Below are positions 33,601 through 46,161 of a DNA stretch of 64,000 nucleotides, in pieces (positions within the stretch are counted from its first letter, which is position 1; the number at the start of each line of letters is the position of its first letter). The stretch comes from Escallonia rubra (lineage: Eukaryota > Streptophyta > Magnoliopsida > Escalloniales > Escalloniaceae). Position numbers and translations under genes: made by a program. Location of the stretch: assembly GCA_033065855.1 (NCBI GenBank), contig JAVXUO010001297.1, positions 103,207 to 167,206 of the forward strand, in the 5' to 3' direction. Under the pieces are notes generated by a model. The model searched no databases. It was not told where the DNA came from and saw only the letters and a program-made list of their open reading frames with translations.

Positions 33601-34382
33601 AGGATGCATGGTCCCTATAAGAGAAGTGAAGAAATGGGTGACACACCTTGAAGGGGAAGGTTTCCGACCCTCCTAAGGTGGTTGACCCCCCTAAGGTGGA
33701 AGGCACGCCAAAGTTGCTTCACAAAGGGAAAATGCACGTGACACTATTATGTATCGCTTTGACCGGCTTGTGAGCGTTAAAAAGTTGACCGTTGAATGTG
33801 CCGATGTGTCATGAAAATTGGGACCCCCAGTGGGCCTATAGGTGTAGCCAAGATAGGTTTGAAACAAAGTTGAAAGACAAAGAATAGATAGCGACATAGT
33901 GGAGCCGCTAAATGCTTGTCTTCTTTAAGCTTTTATTTTAAGTTGTCAAGTAGTATTTTAAATGAATATTGACTTAGCACTTAGTAGTTGAAAAGTCATG
34001 CAGGTGTCATATAGAGCTAAATAACAAATACGATTGTAGTTGTGGTTGAAATATGATGACGTTATATATCAAGTATTAAATAGCATTGTTTGTTTGATTA
34101 GACTGCATGCAATAATTATGAGATATTTGCGTATGTATGTGTGTTTACCTGTAATTTCGTTACATTATAAGTTGAAAGACAAAGAATAGGTAGCGACACG
34201 GTAGAGTCGCTAAATTGTTGTCTTCTTTAAGCTTTTATTTTAAGTTGTCAAGTAATATTTTGAATGAATATTGACTTAACATTTAGAGTGGTAGAAAAGT
34301 CATGCAGGTGTCATATAGAGCTATATAGGGAATACGATTGTAGTTGTGGTTGAAATATGATCACGCCATATATCAAGTATTT

Positions 34383-35296
34383 CTTTTAATTGTAAATGTT
34401 ACACACGGATTTGATTCCTTAACTTCAGAGGGTCTTTATAGGTATTACATATATATATATATGTTTTCAAGGTTATTATAACAATTAAGTAGAAATTTAA
34501 AAAGAATAAAGTTGCCTTTGAAATTTACTAGGACTTATGTATAAACATTATCACTTTCAAATAAGTTATTATTTTTTACAAAAAAAAAAACGAAATTTAA
34601 AGAAACGACCACATAATATCAAATATTTTCACCTATATGTGTTTCTTTGATTCTTGTAAGATTCTACTAATGAGAATATTCAATTGATGAACATGACGTG
34701 TCCTTATTTGGAGTGTTGAAATTATTTTTCACGTCTTTCATGATTATTATTTGTCGCCAAGTTATCGTTTCTATATCTACTAAATGCATCCAATGATATT
34801 TTCTCATAAACTATACTTATTTTATCACAACATAATACAATATTTATATACCAAAATATGTCAGGCTATACCTATAACTATAATGAGCTTGCCAAGGGTA
34901 ACACACATCATTATATTAGAGACTAAATATTATAAAGCGAGCGTTAACCAATCATTGCTATTGAACTCGCAAAATACACTCATAGTTGTAATATATTCCA
35001 TGATAATCAGAATTAAGTTTTAATGTTTATAACTTGTCTAAAATTTACCTATTAGTCTTGTGTTTCATGAAAATTTAATTAACTAACTGAAAAAGTCTTT
35101 TTATTGATTGTGAGGGTCCTATATAAAAACGAATTGGTAAATCATTAGTTTTGGATATATTTTTGCATCTTAAAGGTTTTAAATGTTCTCAAAATATAGT
35201 AATTAAGAATCATTTGATTTAATTGTACCTTTTTTTAATGCATATTTGATTTATTTTAGAAATCTCATATATGCGATATAACCACTTGTTGACCAT
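34383..35296. other. AT-rich non-coding stretch
   Basis: No gene or clear repeat recognised. Confidence 0.4.
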
Positions 35297-37396
35297 TGTA
35301 ACATCCTGGAACTTCCACAGCTTTTTCGCCCTAAACTCCCTAACATTAACCTAAACACATCACATTCAACCTATCAATTCCTCTCTCCTAATACGTGCTT
35401 CAAGCATCTAATTCAATCTTAACTCAAATTCTTCAAGAACGTGCAAGATTACGAACTTCTCAAACCTAAACTATTAAGCTTAGGCTCCTTACAAACTCGA
35501 ATTCTTATAATACGAGTTAACAGTACCGACACACGCAGGGGTCCTACTACGTACACACTAGTGATGGGCTCATCGGGATCTCACATAGTCTCTAACCCAT
35601 TCCCGAGCAATCTACCGTTGATCATAACCTACAGAAAGGAAACAGACAAAGAGTGAGCTATTGAGAGCTCAGTAAAGTCGTACAAGGACCAGCGAAGGAA
35701 TTACAAAATAATTCAGAAGAATATATTCGATGATAATTTTCAAAGAAATATTTTAAAGGGTCTAAACAGTTTGGTGATTTCCATAATGATCACAGTTCAT
35801 CATAAGTAAATACCAAAGTAAACATTTACAATTGCGACAGGTTCCAATACAAACATTAACAATTGTAATCAAATACCAAAACGATCGTTTGAAAATCATT
35901 TTCAAAAGTCCTCATTTTAAAAGATGAAATGATAATTTTCCAAAGGGTTACCAAAACGAACAGAGATACTTTTAAGGGAAATAGGAGAAATGTTTCAGAC
36001 AATCACAAACAATTTAATCACAATATGGGGAGGAGTTTCACTCGATCCCCTTTCAATTAGATAATAAAACATTCATAACAACCATTGTAAGATATAATGT
36101 AAACAAATTCAGAGATGTTGATCCTGGGCAAAAGCAATACTATTCAGGTAATACACAGATGTACACATGCATGATGTATGATACTAGTCCCACTGGGTAC
36201 TAGTATGCGATCCACACAGGAACATACTAGCCTTATAACACCTCCCTACATAACAGATTTTCAGGATCAACACAGAAACAACAGTCACATAATCGACCAG
36301 AAATTCACCGCTTAACATGTAGTAAATTGAGCACCAAGATGAATTCAAATAACCGGAACAATAGAATTGAACATACTAATAAAAATTCGTCGCTCAGAAT
36401 TACAGAGTGACCACAAACAAATAGCAAGAACGATTACGGACAGTTATCGAATTTAGGCACAACAATTCAGAAGAAAGAATACAAACGATCATTAAGTTTA
36501 CTCAGCATGCAATAACATGTGAGCATCGATAAGATTTTCAAATAACCGATTCAGGTCCAATGTTGGGGTTTTCTAAGCAATAACATGCTGATATTAATTA
36601 CATATCTTAGTATTTGACGATAGCTAAAAGCAAATGAAAAAAATAATTACGAATATCAGTTATCAAAATTTGGGCTCAGACAGTAATCCTTGCCTAAGGT
36701 TCGGATAGAAACCCTTTCCTGAATCCACAGCTAAATTATCCTAACCGGAAGTCTTTAGCTTTAACCTTGAACAATCTCCATCAACTTCTTCCACCTTTCC
36801 TCTCTGATTCCTGCTTCCCTGAGCCCTACTGTTTTCCTGCTTCTTCTCCTCTGTTTTTGTTTTTTGTTCTGTTTTTGCTTTTCTCTTCAGTTTCTTCTAT
36901 CTTTTTGTTTTACTTATTCCCAAAATTTCTTCTCTTCTCTTTTCTTTTAATTTAGCTTCCCATAAAATCATTTTAGTCAATCTAAAACAAGTAGGAGGTG
37001 TCATTGACACATAAGTTTCAAGTTTACAAAATTGCAAAATAGCCCCCAAAATTTTCTATATTTACAAAATGGCCCCGAAATTTCAAAAATTACATTTTTG
37101 CCCCAAAACTTTTCTAATCTCTATTAATTAATTAGATGTCACTAAAACGTATACTATCACTCATTTTATTATTTTTTTCATTACCAAAAATATAATTTAT
37201 ATTTACACTCCCAAAGTTTTCCAAAATTACAAAGGGCCCCCAAAACTTTACCAAATTACATTTTGACCCCAAAAATATTTTAATATTTCATTCTCCACTA
37301 CTACCCGAGCATTACTCGAAATTATGGCCCGTTTATTTTTCAAGTCACGGATGGTTATTTTAAACCGCTCCTGAAGTTTGGGATATTATATTCTCC
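35297..37396 (-). repeat. LTR-like sequence with TGTAACATCC inverted ends, copy 1
   Basis: It starts TGTAACATCC and ends GGATATTATA, a diverged inverted pair, as in many plant chromovirus-type Ty3/gypsy LTRs. Directly beyond the high end, the minus strand reads a purine-rich stretch (GGTGGGGAGAA) preceded by CGAGAACGAAATTTTTATAA, which resembles the 3' end and polypurine tract of such an element. This implies a minus-oriented 3' LTR without recognisable coding sequence next to it. It is homologous to copy 2 at 39,277. Confidence 0.55.
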
Positions 37397-39276
37397 CCAC
37401 CTTATAAAAATTTCGTTCTCGAAATTTTCTTTTGGATATCCTATCATTTATATCAATGACCTTGACTTAGAAATTTATGATATGTTTCTCTTGCATACAA
37501 AAATGTTTTTCTCATTGAAGATAAACGGAAAAGTGATTTTCGAGCAATGTAGTCGACTGCATTGGATATAAATTAGTCGATTGCAAAATGGTAGTGTGTC
37601 CCCAAAATAGGGATGCAATCGACTGCATGTTTGGAGTTCAAATTCTTGCATGGCAATGAACTCAACTGCATTGGCTAGTTTGATGCATTTAATGCTTTAC
37701 CAACTTAAAACAGGCATATTTTTCCCACACTTACATAAACTAATTTTGGGCATTTATATCATATAGTAATCTTCTACCAAACCCTCAATTGGTGCAATTA
37801 CTCAAAACTTAAAGCAATTACTCAATATCTCTTCATTTCCATTGATTTCACATTCAACTCAAGAGAGAATTCATTGTGAGCCTATGCTTGAGAGATATTT
37901 CGTCATCAATACCTTCATCGGTCTTTGTTCTAAATCTTCAACTTGTACTTGTCATCTTTTAGAGTGTTCAAAGCTTGGGATTGTCAAGCTTTTTAACTTT
38001 GAGTTTATTAAAACTTCTCTTTGGTGTGTGGATAACATAAATGGATCATAAAATGTTAGGTCTTGAGTTATAAGGAAGACTAATCTAGTGGATTACTTCC
38101 TTGAAAGGGTGGACGTAGACTTGGATAATTCGAGTCGAACTATGTAAAAATCACCTTATTAAGTATCTCTAAACCTTTCGATCTTTTGTTTAATTGCCTT
38201 GCACTTGTTGTAGCTAATATACTCACTTTGAGGTAGATTGCTTGGATAATTCAATTGTCAAATTTATTTGGTGATTAACATTTTTTGTGACTTAGAGGCT
38301 GTTTGATAAAATTGAAATCGAAGTGCTGAAAAAGTTAAGCACTGAATTCGTAAAATTGAAAACTTTAAGTGACTGAATTTTTACTCAGAAATAAGTTAAC
38401 TTGTTTAGTAAACCAAAAACAGATGTCTAAAAATTATTTATTTACAAATTTAACCATTCTATCAAACTTATGTATATGTTCATATACTTTATAAATCGTG
38501 GTGGCGGCAGTGACGATGAACTGATACTAGTGGTGGTGGTGGCACAGTGGCAAAAAGGTGTCAATGGTAGCGATAATGGTGCGTGAAGACGTGGTGTTGG
38601 TAATTGTGATGATATCGATAGACGGTGACATGGCGGACATGGCAGTGATTGTAGTATAGTGGATTTAGATGATTTTAACGAAAATAGATGTGGAGATCCA
38701 TATTTGAGTGTGATGATCATCATAAGAAAAATATTATGTATGAGTACTAGGGTTAAATCTTGTTTGTGTTGTGGACATTAATAAACTCATTTTAGTCACT
38801 ATGTGCAATTCGGCAAAGAGTATTTCAGATACTGTACAAGTCACTCACGAAGGAACTTCCCTTCTTAGATATTCTAAAATGAAATTATTGTTTAATCAAT
38901 GCATGACAGATATTTTGTCAGGTCAAAGGACGTACTTGATCTTTTGCATAGTCAATGGCTACGTGTGAAATTTCCTCTAACCTTGAGGACTTATTGATAA
39001 TATCCCAACTTTTGAAACAAAAAATTGAAACAAAGAAAGAAAAAAAATGAGATAAAAACCTTTGAGTTTCTTCGTCCACAGGGCTATCTTTCTATTCTAG
39101 TGGCATTATATTGGAGCATCGAAAACCTCACCTGATTACTCTTTCTTTTTATTGATCAAGATATTTGATTCATTTAAAGGGGTTTACAAAGCCACTCGAT
39201 TGATTAATATATGCTAATGACGTAAAAACAACATCAAGGGCTACTTTGATAAATCTTTTTTTCATTATTTTCTGTA
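37397..39276. other. Non-coding stretch between the two LTR-like copies
   Basis: No retrotransposon coding sequence was recognised here, so the two LTR-like copies are not shown to belong to one element. A GTGGTGGTGG-type low-complexity patch lies near 38,530. Confidence 0.4.
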
Positions 39277-40740
39277 ACATCCTGAAAATGCGGAGCTCCA
39301 TCGCCCCGAACTCCCGGGACGTTAACCTACCACATCACATCAAACATGTTAAGTCCTGTTTATTAACACACTTCTAAGCATCTAACTAAACATCAATTCA
39401 AAATTTTCAAATACAAAACTGCTTAAACTTAAACTATTAAAACTTAGGTTCTTTATAAAGTCGAGTTCTTATAAAACGAGTTGGCAACACTGACCCACGA
39501 AGGGGTTTTACTACACAATAGTGATGGGCTCACCGGAATCTCACACAGACTCTAAACCCATTCCCAAGCATGATACATCTTATCATTACTTGTAGAAGGG
39601 AGTCAAATGAAGGGTGAGCTTTTGAGAGCTTAGCAATGTCGTTCAAAGAATAACCGAAAGAATTACAAAAATGACTCAAGAGTTCATCCGAGGACAACTT
39701 CTCAAAATATTTCAACAATCATGAATAGTTTGACAAATTCCAAAATGATCATAATCAGTCATATGCTCATACGAAACACGACTAGAGATAATTATAGACA
39801 AACACCAAAACAAAAATTAAAAATCATCCCAGTTTCCAAAACGAACATTAACAATCATAACGAAATACCCAAACGATCGTTTGAAGATCATTATCTAAGT
39901 CATCGTTTAAAAATGCAATGATGACTTTCCAAAGGATTTCATTATGAACCTAGATACTTCACAGGGAAATAGGGGAAGGGTTTCAGAAAATCACAAACAG
40001 TTTGATCACAATATGGGGAGGAGTTTTACTCCATTCCCTTAAATCTAATAACAAGACATTCGTTTGAACATCATTCTCAAATTAATCATTGTACAATGTG
40101 AACATATTCAAAGATATTGATCTTGGACAGAGGCAATGTCATTCAAGCAATGCACAGATGTACACGTGCATGATGTACAATAATAACTAGCCCTTTCCAT
40201 CGATCAAGGAACTAGCCTGCGTTCCTACCCATAGGTAAACACAAAAACAACAATAACAATGATCATTAACATGAACTCAAATAGCCAAAATCAATTCGGT
40301 TTCAATGTCAATTATGCATATTGATATAATTCATCCCTCAGAATAACCACAACAAATAGCAAGAATGAATTCGAACAGTTGTCAAATATAAACTACTATC
40401 AAATTTGCTCAACATAAGAATTATCACAAGCAAATAGGAAGAAAGTTTACAAATAATTATCGAATTCGGAAGAAGGAATGCAACAATTTAAAATTTTAGA
40501 ATAAGGAATGCAAACGATTATCAAATTTGGTCAGCATGCAATAACAGACGAGCATCAATAGGATTTCCAAATAACGACAGAGGTTCAATGTGGGGATTTT
40601 CTTGGCAATAACATGCTGATAATAATACAAATCTTAGTGTTCAACCACATTGAAAGAATACTTACGAACACGAGTTATCAAAATCAAGGTCCGGATAAAA
40701 GTCCTTACCCAGGGTTCAGATAGAAACCCTAATCTGAATC
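39277..40740 (-). repeat. LTR-like sequence, copy 2 (truncated)
   Basis: It begins TGTAACATCCTGAAAATG and runs parallel to copy 1, for example the 'agtgatgggctca' block at 39,518 against 35,560, and 'aatatggggaggagttt' at 40,009 against 36,021. The homology ends near 40,740 ('gatagaaacccta'), so the other end is missing. Confidence 0.6.
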
Positions 40741-40744
40741 TGGT

Positions 40745-41640
40745 ACATCTCATCTGATTAAATCAGATTTAATTACTGAATTAGGGGCAAATAATGTCCC
40801 AAAATTCAAGAATATTTTTTTAAAATTATGGGATGAACTGGCCGGTTTGTCGACAAACCGACCAATTAGTTGACTTTTCTCAATTTGCGATTTTTATCAA
40901 ATATTCTGCTTTATCTCTATATCACATATTAGAATGGTCATCTTTATCATTTCTAGCGCCCCAAACCTCTATAAATAGAGTCTTTGGGATACATTTTTAA
41001 GGATGAACTTTTTCTCCCTAGAGTTTTTATATCATTTCTCGTAGAAGTGGTAGATGTTCCCTTAAGAGAAATCAGCACTTCATATTTTATTTCTATATAC
41101 TCTCAAGTCACTTGCTTTGTGTATCCTTCACAAAGTATTCCTGGGTCTTCTAGGCGAGCGAACTCGCAAGGTATATTTATTGCTTTCTAGGATAGTTTAA
41201 TGCAACAGTCTAGAATAATTCTCTTCCCCGCGATCACATCTCTGTTGTATAGAAAATAAGAAAGAATTTTTTCATTTCATAGTTTGAGTCTAAGAATGAA
41301 GTGTAGGTCACCTCCGTAGGGTTCGAGTCGAACTACGATTATTTTGATTTTGGCTTGTCCGACCAGATACGTAGGCCATTTGACCCCTGTTGTCAAATCC
41401 AAACCGATAATATACAATTAGAATTAAGGTTTTTTAATTGCATGAAAGGGTATGGTGGGCGCCTAACACCTTCCCCTCGTATAGCTTAGTCTGTGAACCC
41501 TTTTGCTGTTTTGGTAGATTATTAGTCCTTTGGACATTTTAGAGTTATTTTTTGGGTTTACTTACTTTTTCTGTTTAATAAAATAAGATAGCGACTCCTA
41601 AAATCTTTAGACCCATTTAACAGGGTCTACAGATTTTTTT
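40745..41640 (+). repeat. Tat/Ogre-like LTR remnant with TATA box (plus orientation)
   Basis: Same LTR family as 16,145-17,080 but on the other strand. It contains 'ctctataaatagag' near 40,969, a TATA box, then the 'ggtatggtgggcgcctaac' block and an end-like 'agatagcgactcc' near 41,586 that could adjoin a primer-binding site. A decayed Tat-type internal region follows directly, so it may be its 5' LTR. Confidence 0.5.
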
Positions 41641-44060
41641 GAGGCGGTTCACTACATACTTCACTCAGGTTTTCGCTCAACAAACGACCACCAGAAGATA
41701 TGGTATATCTCCTTGATAGGGTTGGAAACTATTTACAAGCTGAAGAAGATGTAACCTTCCCAAATAAAGAATCTTATACTAGTCAGAAGAAAAGAAAGCG
41801 CCCCCAGTCTCGCGCCCCAGATTATGAGCAAAAGCGCTCTAGAGGGAGGAAGCTGGGGCCCTTCATGCCCCTTCGCACCTCCCACGAGCATATTTTGAAT
41901 CAGATCAAGGGCCAAGATATCGTCCAATGGCCTGGGCCAACCAGGATTCTGATCAACAAAAGAAAGGTCTCCAACAATATTGTCACTTTCACAAGGATCA
42001 TAGGCACTTGACGAAAAATTACAAACTCCTTATGCACGAGATTAAGAATCTCCTCACTAAAGGTTATTTGAAGCAGTTCGTCAAGACCAGTGATCAAAAA
42101 CCAAACAGCAAAGGTGGAAATCAAAAGAGGCAAGAAGAAGCTCCCTCAAAAGACCCTTTAGTCATAAATTATCTCGGGCAGTTCTAGTTTCGGTGGAGTA
42201 CCTCACAGCTCAAGGAAGGCCTATGCACAATAGGACAATGTCACACAAGATGACGCCCTCATCGACACGTTACAGATCAATGCGTATTCTCAGGCGTATC
42301 CTAGTATACACCGATAGCTAGGTCGACATCATTTTGATGAGGCCTTTGAGCGCATACTAAAAAGAGAGTAAAACTCGTCTCCTCACCGTTCTATGGCTTT
42401 ACAGGAGTGTCGATAGCTGTAGATAGAGTAATGTTCTCACGGTCTTCACCAACATAGCTCTCCATCAAGTCTCTCAAACGAACGAGTTCTTGATCACCAA
42501 GGTTAGGTAGGTCCTCTTACAACGGATTTTTTGAATCACAGGACTCAACAAGTTGTAGGCCTTTGGCTTCCACTCTTCATCTGTCCATGAATTTCCCCAC
42601 GCCAGAGGTATCGGGGTGGTCCATGGAGACCAAACCATGGCATGTAATTAAGTTATTGATCATGCAATGGTGGAGAAGCCTTGGCTATTAAGGACCACAG
42701 AGATGAGCGTAGTGAGCCGAGCCGGCGGAAAAACTTATCTTTGTGCCTTTTAGGAAGGCAATTGAGAATGCCAGTCACATATTGTCTTTTCTTTATAACC
42801 AATCCTCAGCAACAAGCGAGTCTCCTTCCTATGCGCAAATGTAGATATCTTTGTGTGTGTGTGTGTGTGAAGCGCAGGCGACATGTCGGGCATTAACCCG
42901 TCGGTAATTATTCATCGACCTTCTGTCAACCCTAAGCATAAACCAATCAAACAGAAGACTCGCCTTTTCATGCCCAAGCCACAAGCCATCACCATAGAAG
43001 AAGTGAGCAGCCTCTTTGAGGCCGACTTTATCTGAGAGATCGACTACCTAAATTGGGTAGCCAACATCTTAATGGTGCCCAAGCTTAATTAAAAGTAGCG
43101 CATTTGTATCGACTAGCCAGATCTCAATAAGCATGTCCCAAGGACACCTCCCCCTTTTCGCTCATCGATATTCTTATCAATGCAACATCTTGTCATGAAC
43201 TTTTGAGCTTCATGAACGCACTTTTGAGCTTCATGAATGCCTTCTCCAGATACAACAAGATCCACATGGATGAAGACGACATCTATAAGATAACTGTCAT
43301 AACCGATAAAGGACTCTTCTGCTATATGGTTACGCCGTTCGGCCTCAAGAATGTCGGTGCCACTTACCAATGCTTGTTCGACAAGATTTTTAATCCAGCC
43401 ACATGTGCCTTTATTGTCTCTTTAGGTAAGTTCCTTGGCCTCATCGTCTCTCATAGGGGCATTTGAGCCAATCCCAAAAAATCAAGGCAATCCAGAACAT
43501 CAATGGTCCAAAATATCAAAGACGTACAAGAACATGCAGGACGTGTTGTAGCACTGAGTCGATTCTTCTACAAGTCACCTAAAAGATACCTTCCTTTATT
43601 CAAGGCCCTCAAATGATTAAAGAACTTCGAGTCGACAGCAGAGTGTCAGACCTCCTTCGACGCCATGAAGGCCTGCTTGACAATGCCTCCTTTCCGGTCC
43701 AAGCCACCTATCGGAGAAGAACTATTTCTCTATCTTGCCATTTCTGAGTCAGCCGTCAGCGTTGTGCTCATTCGCGAAGATGTGTACATTGCGTTGTCTA
43801 TTATTTGAGCAAAATCCTTCAAGGAGCCGAACATCTATCTAAAGCACTGAAAAGCTCACCTTTGTGTTCCTAACCGCAGCACGCAAGCTGCGACCTTATT
43901 TTCAGTCATATTTCATGACTGTTCTCACAGATAAACCCCTTCATCGGGTATTACACAAGCCTGATCTGTCCGAACAACTTGTAGCATGGTCGTTAGAACT
44001 TAGAGAATTCGATATCTAATATAAGCCCCGTCCTTAAAACTTTAAGCCCAACAGTGAAAA
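41640..44060 (+). pseudogene. Decayed Tat-type gag-pol remnant
   Basis: Recognisable islands in order on the plus strand: a gag-end segment YCHFHKDHRHLTKNYKLL (about 41,980-42,040, zinc-knuckle-like), then an RT stretch with MNAFSRYNKIHMDEDD and TPFGLKNVGATYQCL (43,230-43,380) followed after a deletion by CAFIVSLGKFLGLIVSH, and an RNase H stretch around 43,620-44,040. The YxDD catalytic block between the two RT islands is deleted. Many stops. No integrase. Confidence 0.7.
42851..42870. repeat. Short (TG)n microsatellite
   Basis: About ten TG repeats within the decayed retroelement. Confidence 0.9.
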
Positions 44061-44563
44061 ATGCACCAAGCCCTCCCCGTAAACCACAACTGTACAGAAA
44101 CCAAAGCCAAGTCCTGGTCCTATTTCACCAAAAAGCAAGATAGGCACTAAAACTGATTCTCATGAAAATAAGATTATGAAAATCTGTTGGGAGCAATTCC
44201 TGGAGATGAACAAGCTCTATAAGCTGAATCAAATGCTATTCCAAGGCCCTTTCAAGGTAACTTTACAAGCTGGACTAGATGGTGACTCCAATATAAACTG
44301 CGACAAAATCTTCCGCGCTCTAAGCTACTAATCCAAACCTGTTGAGCTCAAAATGTGTCACCTGGCTCTGACTATCAATCTGCTTCCATGGATATATTGG
44401 TCAATGACAAAGATATGAATCTAGATCAAAACTGGGTCTCACCACAAGCATCAAAGCAAGAGATCTTACTGAATGGTGTTGTCTCCTCCTCTTTTTCTAG
44501 AAGCAAAAAAAAAATGAAAAATGCAAGCCCTTGCTCTCAACCCCTGTGCAAAGCCAAATAAAA

Positions 44564-44740
44564 AATTCAAACATACTGGTGCTCTGGCCTCTCCTCCTGT
44601 TTTGCATCTTCCTCTAGGTTTTTCTCCATATCTCATCTTTAAATTATCAAAAATTCAAACTAATTGGTGCACCGGCCTCTCCTCCTGTTTTGCAGCCTCC
44701 TCTAGATTTTTCTCCATATCTCCTCTTTATATTATCTGAA
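44564..44740 (+). repeat. Two-copy 87-bp tandem duplication
   Basis: 'tcaaacatactggtgctctg...' at 44,564 and 'tcaaactaattggtgcaccg...' at 44,656 share the 'gcctctcctcctgttttgca' core and the 'tttttctccatatctc' block. Confidence 0.8.
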
Positions 44741-44929
44741 CTGAGTTTACTGCTCCAGCGCTTCCTCTAGTTATGGATGCATAGCACAAAAAAAAAGGAC
44801 AGATGCAAGACTACCGATTACAATTCTCCAACTAAAAAAATAAAAAAAAATTAATTTTGGGATTTGGTACTCGATCCAAGGGAGTGTTGCTTTGTCGCTA
44901 CCCCTGTTTGCAACTTAGACTTAGGAAGT

Positions 44930-46161
44930 TTCGCTGCGACCTTTACATCGAATTTCTCTCTTTAGAGTTTCAGGGTCATCCCTGCACAACCTCTTCACCC
45001 TAGATGACGACCCTTATTTAGGAACTACTGTGGGCTTGGCCAACCACGATGTTCGACTAGCTTCCTCAGTGGCCAAATTTCTACAACCAACTCATTTTTT
45101 TAATGGGAATTTACCTTACCAGTGGAAGCTGTAAATAACATTTATATCATAAAGGCTATGTACATATTACTCATGTTAACTGGGAGGGTCTCAGTGGAGG
45201 CATTCGGGTCAGTTGGTAGGATTTCATTTCCGTGACAGTTGTCCTGCCACAAAAATCTCATTTTGCTCTCCACCGCCATGGTGACTTAAACCAGTCGGTC
45301 CACTTTAGCTTTGTTTATGGCCACCCATCAGGGGGAAGTCACAGTGAGATATAGGGGCATGTGCTCAGTATTCTCAAAACTATATCAGGCCCCTTATCCT
45401 TATTGGCGGTTTTAATTGAACTCGATTCATACATGGAAAGCTAGGACCATCTCAAAACAATCGAATTACAGGGCTCAATCATTTTCTTGATTTTCTCGCT
45501 GAGTTAGGTTTACTTAAAGCCTTGTGGGACTATACTATAGAGTAGACTTGGCGTGTACTTTTGAGATACTGAATGAAGCTCTCACAAATATGGAGTGATA
45601 TTTTCCCTTACACTAAGGTATCAAACCTTGGCATTCAAGTATGGGACCATGCTCCTATAAAACTAAATTTTAGACCTATTTGGTTTCTATCTAAGAAGCC
45701 CCCAGTTTCAAAGTACATTGACTCTTATGTCCTGCTTGTAAGAATATCATCAAAATTGTGTCGACGACAAGTGTCTCTGGCTCCCCCTTTTCGAATGATG
45801 GGTTAGTTGGGGAAAGTTATGATGAAAATTTTCACACTATAGAATAACGAAAGTATAGGAACTATCCCTGACTGAGACGAAATCCCAACACTGGCTAACT
45901 AACATCGATGGCCTTTTTTTGGGATAACCTATCACAAGAACGGTTCTCTTTTTTCTAGATTTGGTGTTTTATTATAGGAAGTCAAGTTCAGCCTACATCA
46001 CTTCAATACCAAAAAAAAAAAAAATGCCTCCTCTCTGGGGGACTTTAGACCTTCAGCCTATGCAACACTATATATGAAATCATTACAAAAGTCCTAGCCA
46101 ATCGCATTAAATCTGTCCTTGCATCTCTGATTTTGAATTTCCAAAGTGCATTTGTGAAAGA
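44930..46161 (+). pseudogene. Decayed LINE, 5' part (endonuclease and start of RT)
   Basis: Plus-strand islands: HVNWEGLSGGIRVSW and FSFVYGHPSGGSHSE (about 45,170-45,340) resemble the apurinic-type endonuclease of plant L1-like LINEs. SVLASLILNFQSAFVKD (46,112-46,161) resembles the RT block usually reading LISPNQSAFVPGR. The LINE is interrupted at 46,161 by the 15-kb Tat element and resumes at 61,191 after the AAAGA duplication. Frames are broken many times. Confidence 0.72.
46157..46161 (+). repeat. Left 5-bp target-site duplication of the 15-kb Tat element
   Basis: AAAGA, repeated at 61,186-61,190. Confidence 0.88.

Larger units (their letters stand above)
31550..33866 (-). repeat. Solo LTR of the large Tat-like family, TSD AAGTT
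   Basis: 2,317 bp, reading on the minus strand TGTTTCAAACC ... CATTGGCATCA, with 5-bp duplications AAGTT at 31,545-31,549 and 33,867-33,871. It aligns over most of its length with the LTRs at 46,162-47,782 and 59,017-61,185. The minus-strand TATA box CTATAAATAG is at 31,904-31,913. It holds three copies of the about 88-bp minisatellite (32,351-32,620) and a GC-rich degenerate repeat (32,950-33,600). No internal element sequence is present, so it arose by LTR-LTR recombination. Confidence 0.92.
31450..34382 (+). repeat. 305-bp tandem duplication, one copy split by a solo LTR
   Basis: Copy 1 consists of 31,450-31,549 plus 33,872-34,073. Copy 2 is 34,074-34,382 and uninterrupted. Both run from 'tattaaatagcattgttt' to 'atatatcaag' with roughly 90% identity by eye. 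The junction where copy 1 is interrupted reads CATTATAAGTTGAAAGAC in copy 2, so the second copy is a natural empty site for the LTR insertion. Confidence 0.88.

Noticed and set aside
32407-33609. Long overlapping open frames on both strands (up to 251 codons)
   Set aside because: They come from a GC-rich low-complexity array inside a solo LTR. Compositions are Arg/Ser/Pro-rich on one strand and Gly/Arg/Thr-rich on the other, with no family resemblance.
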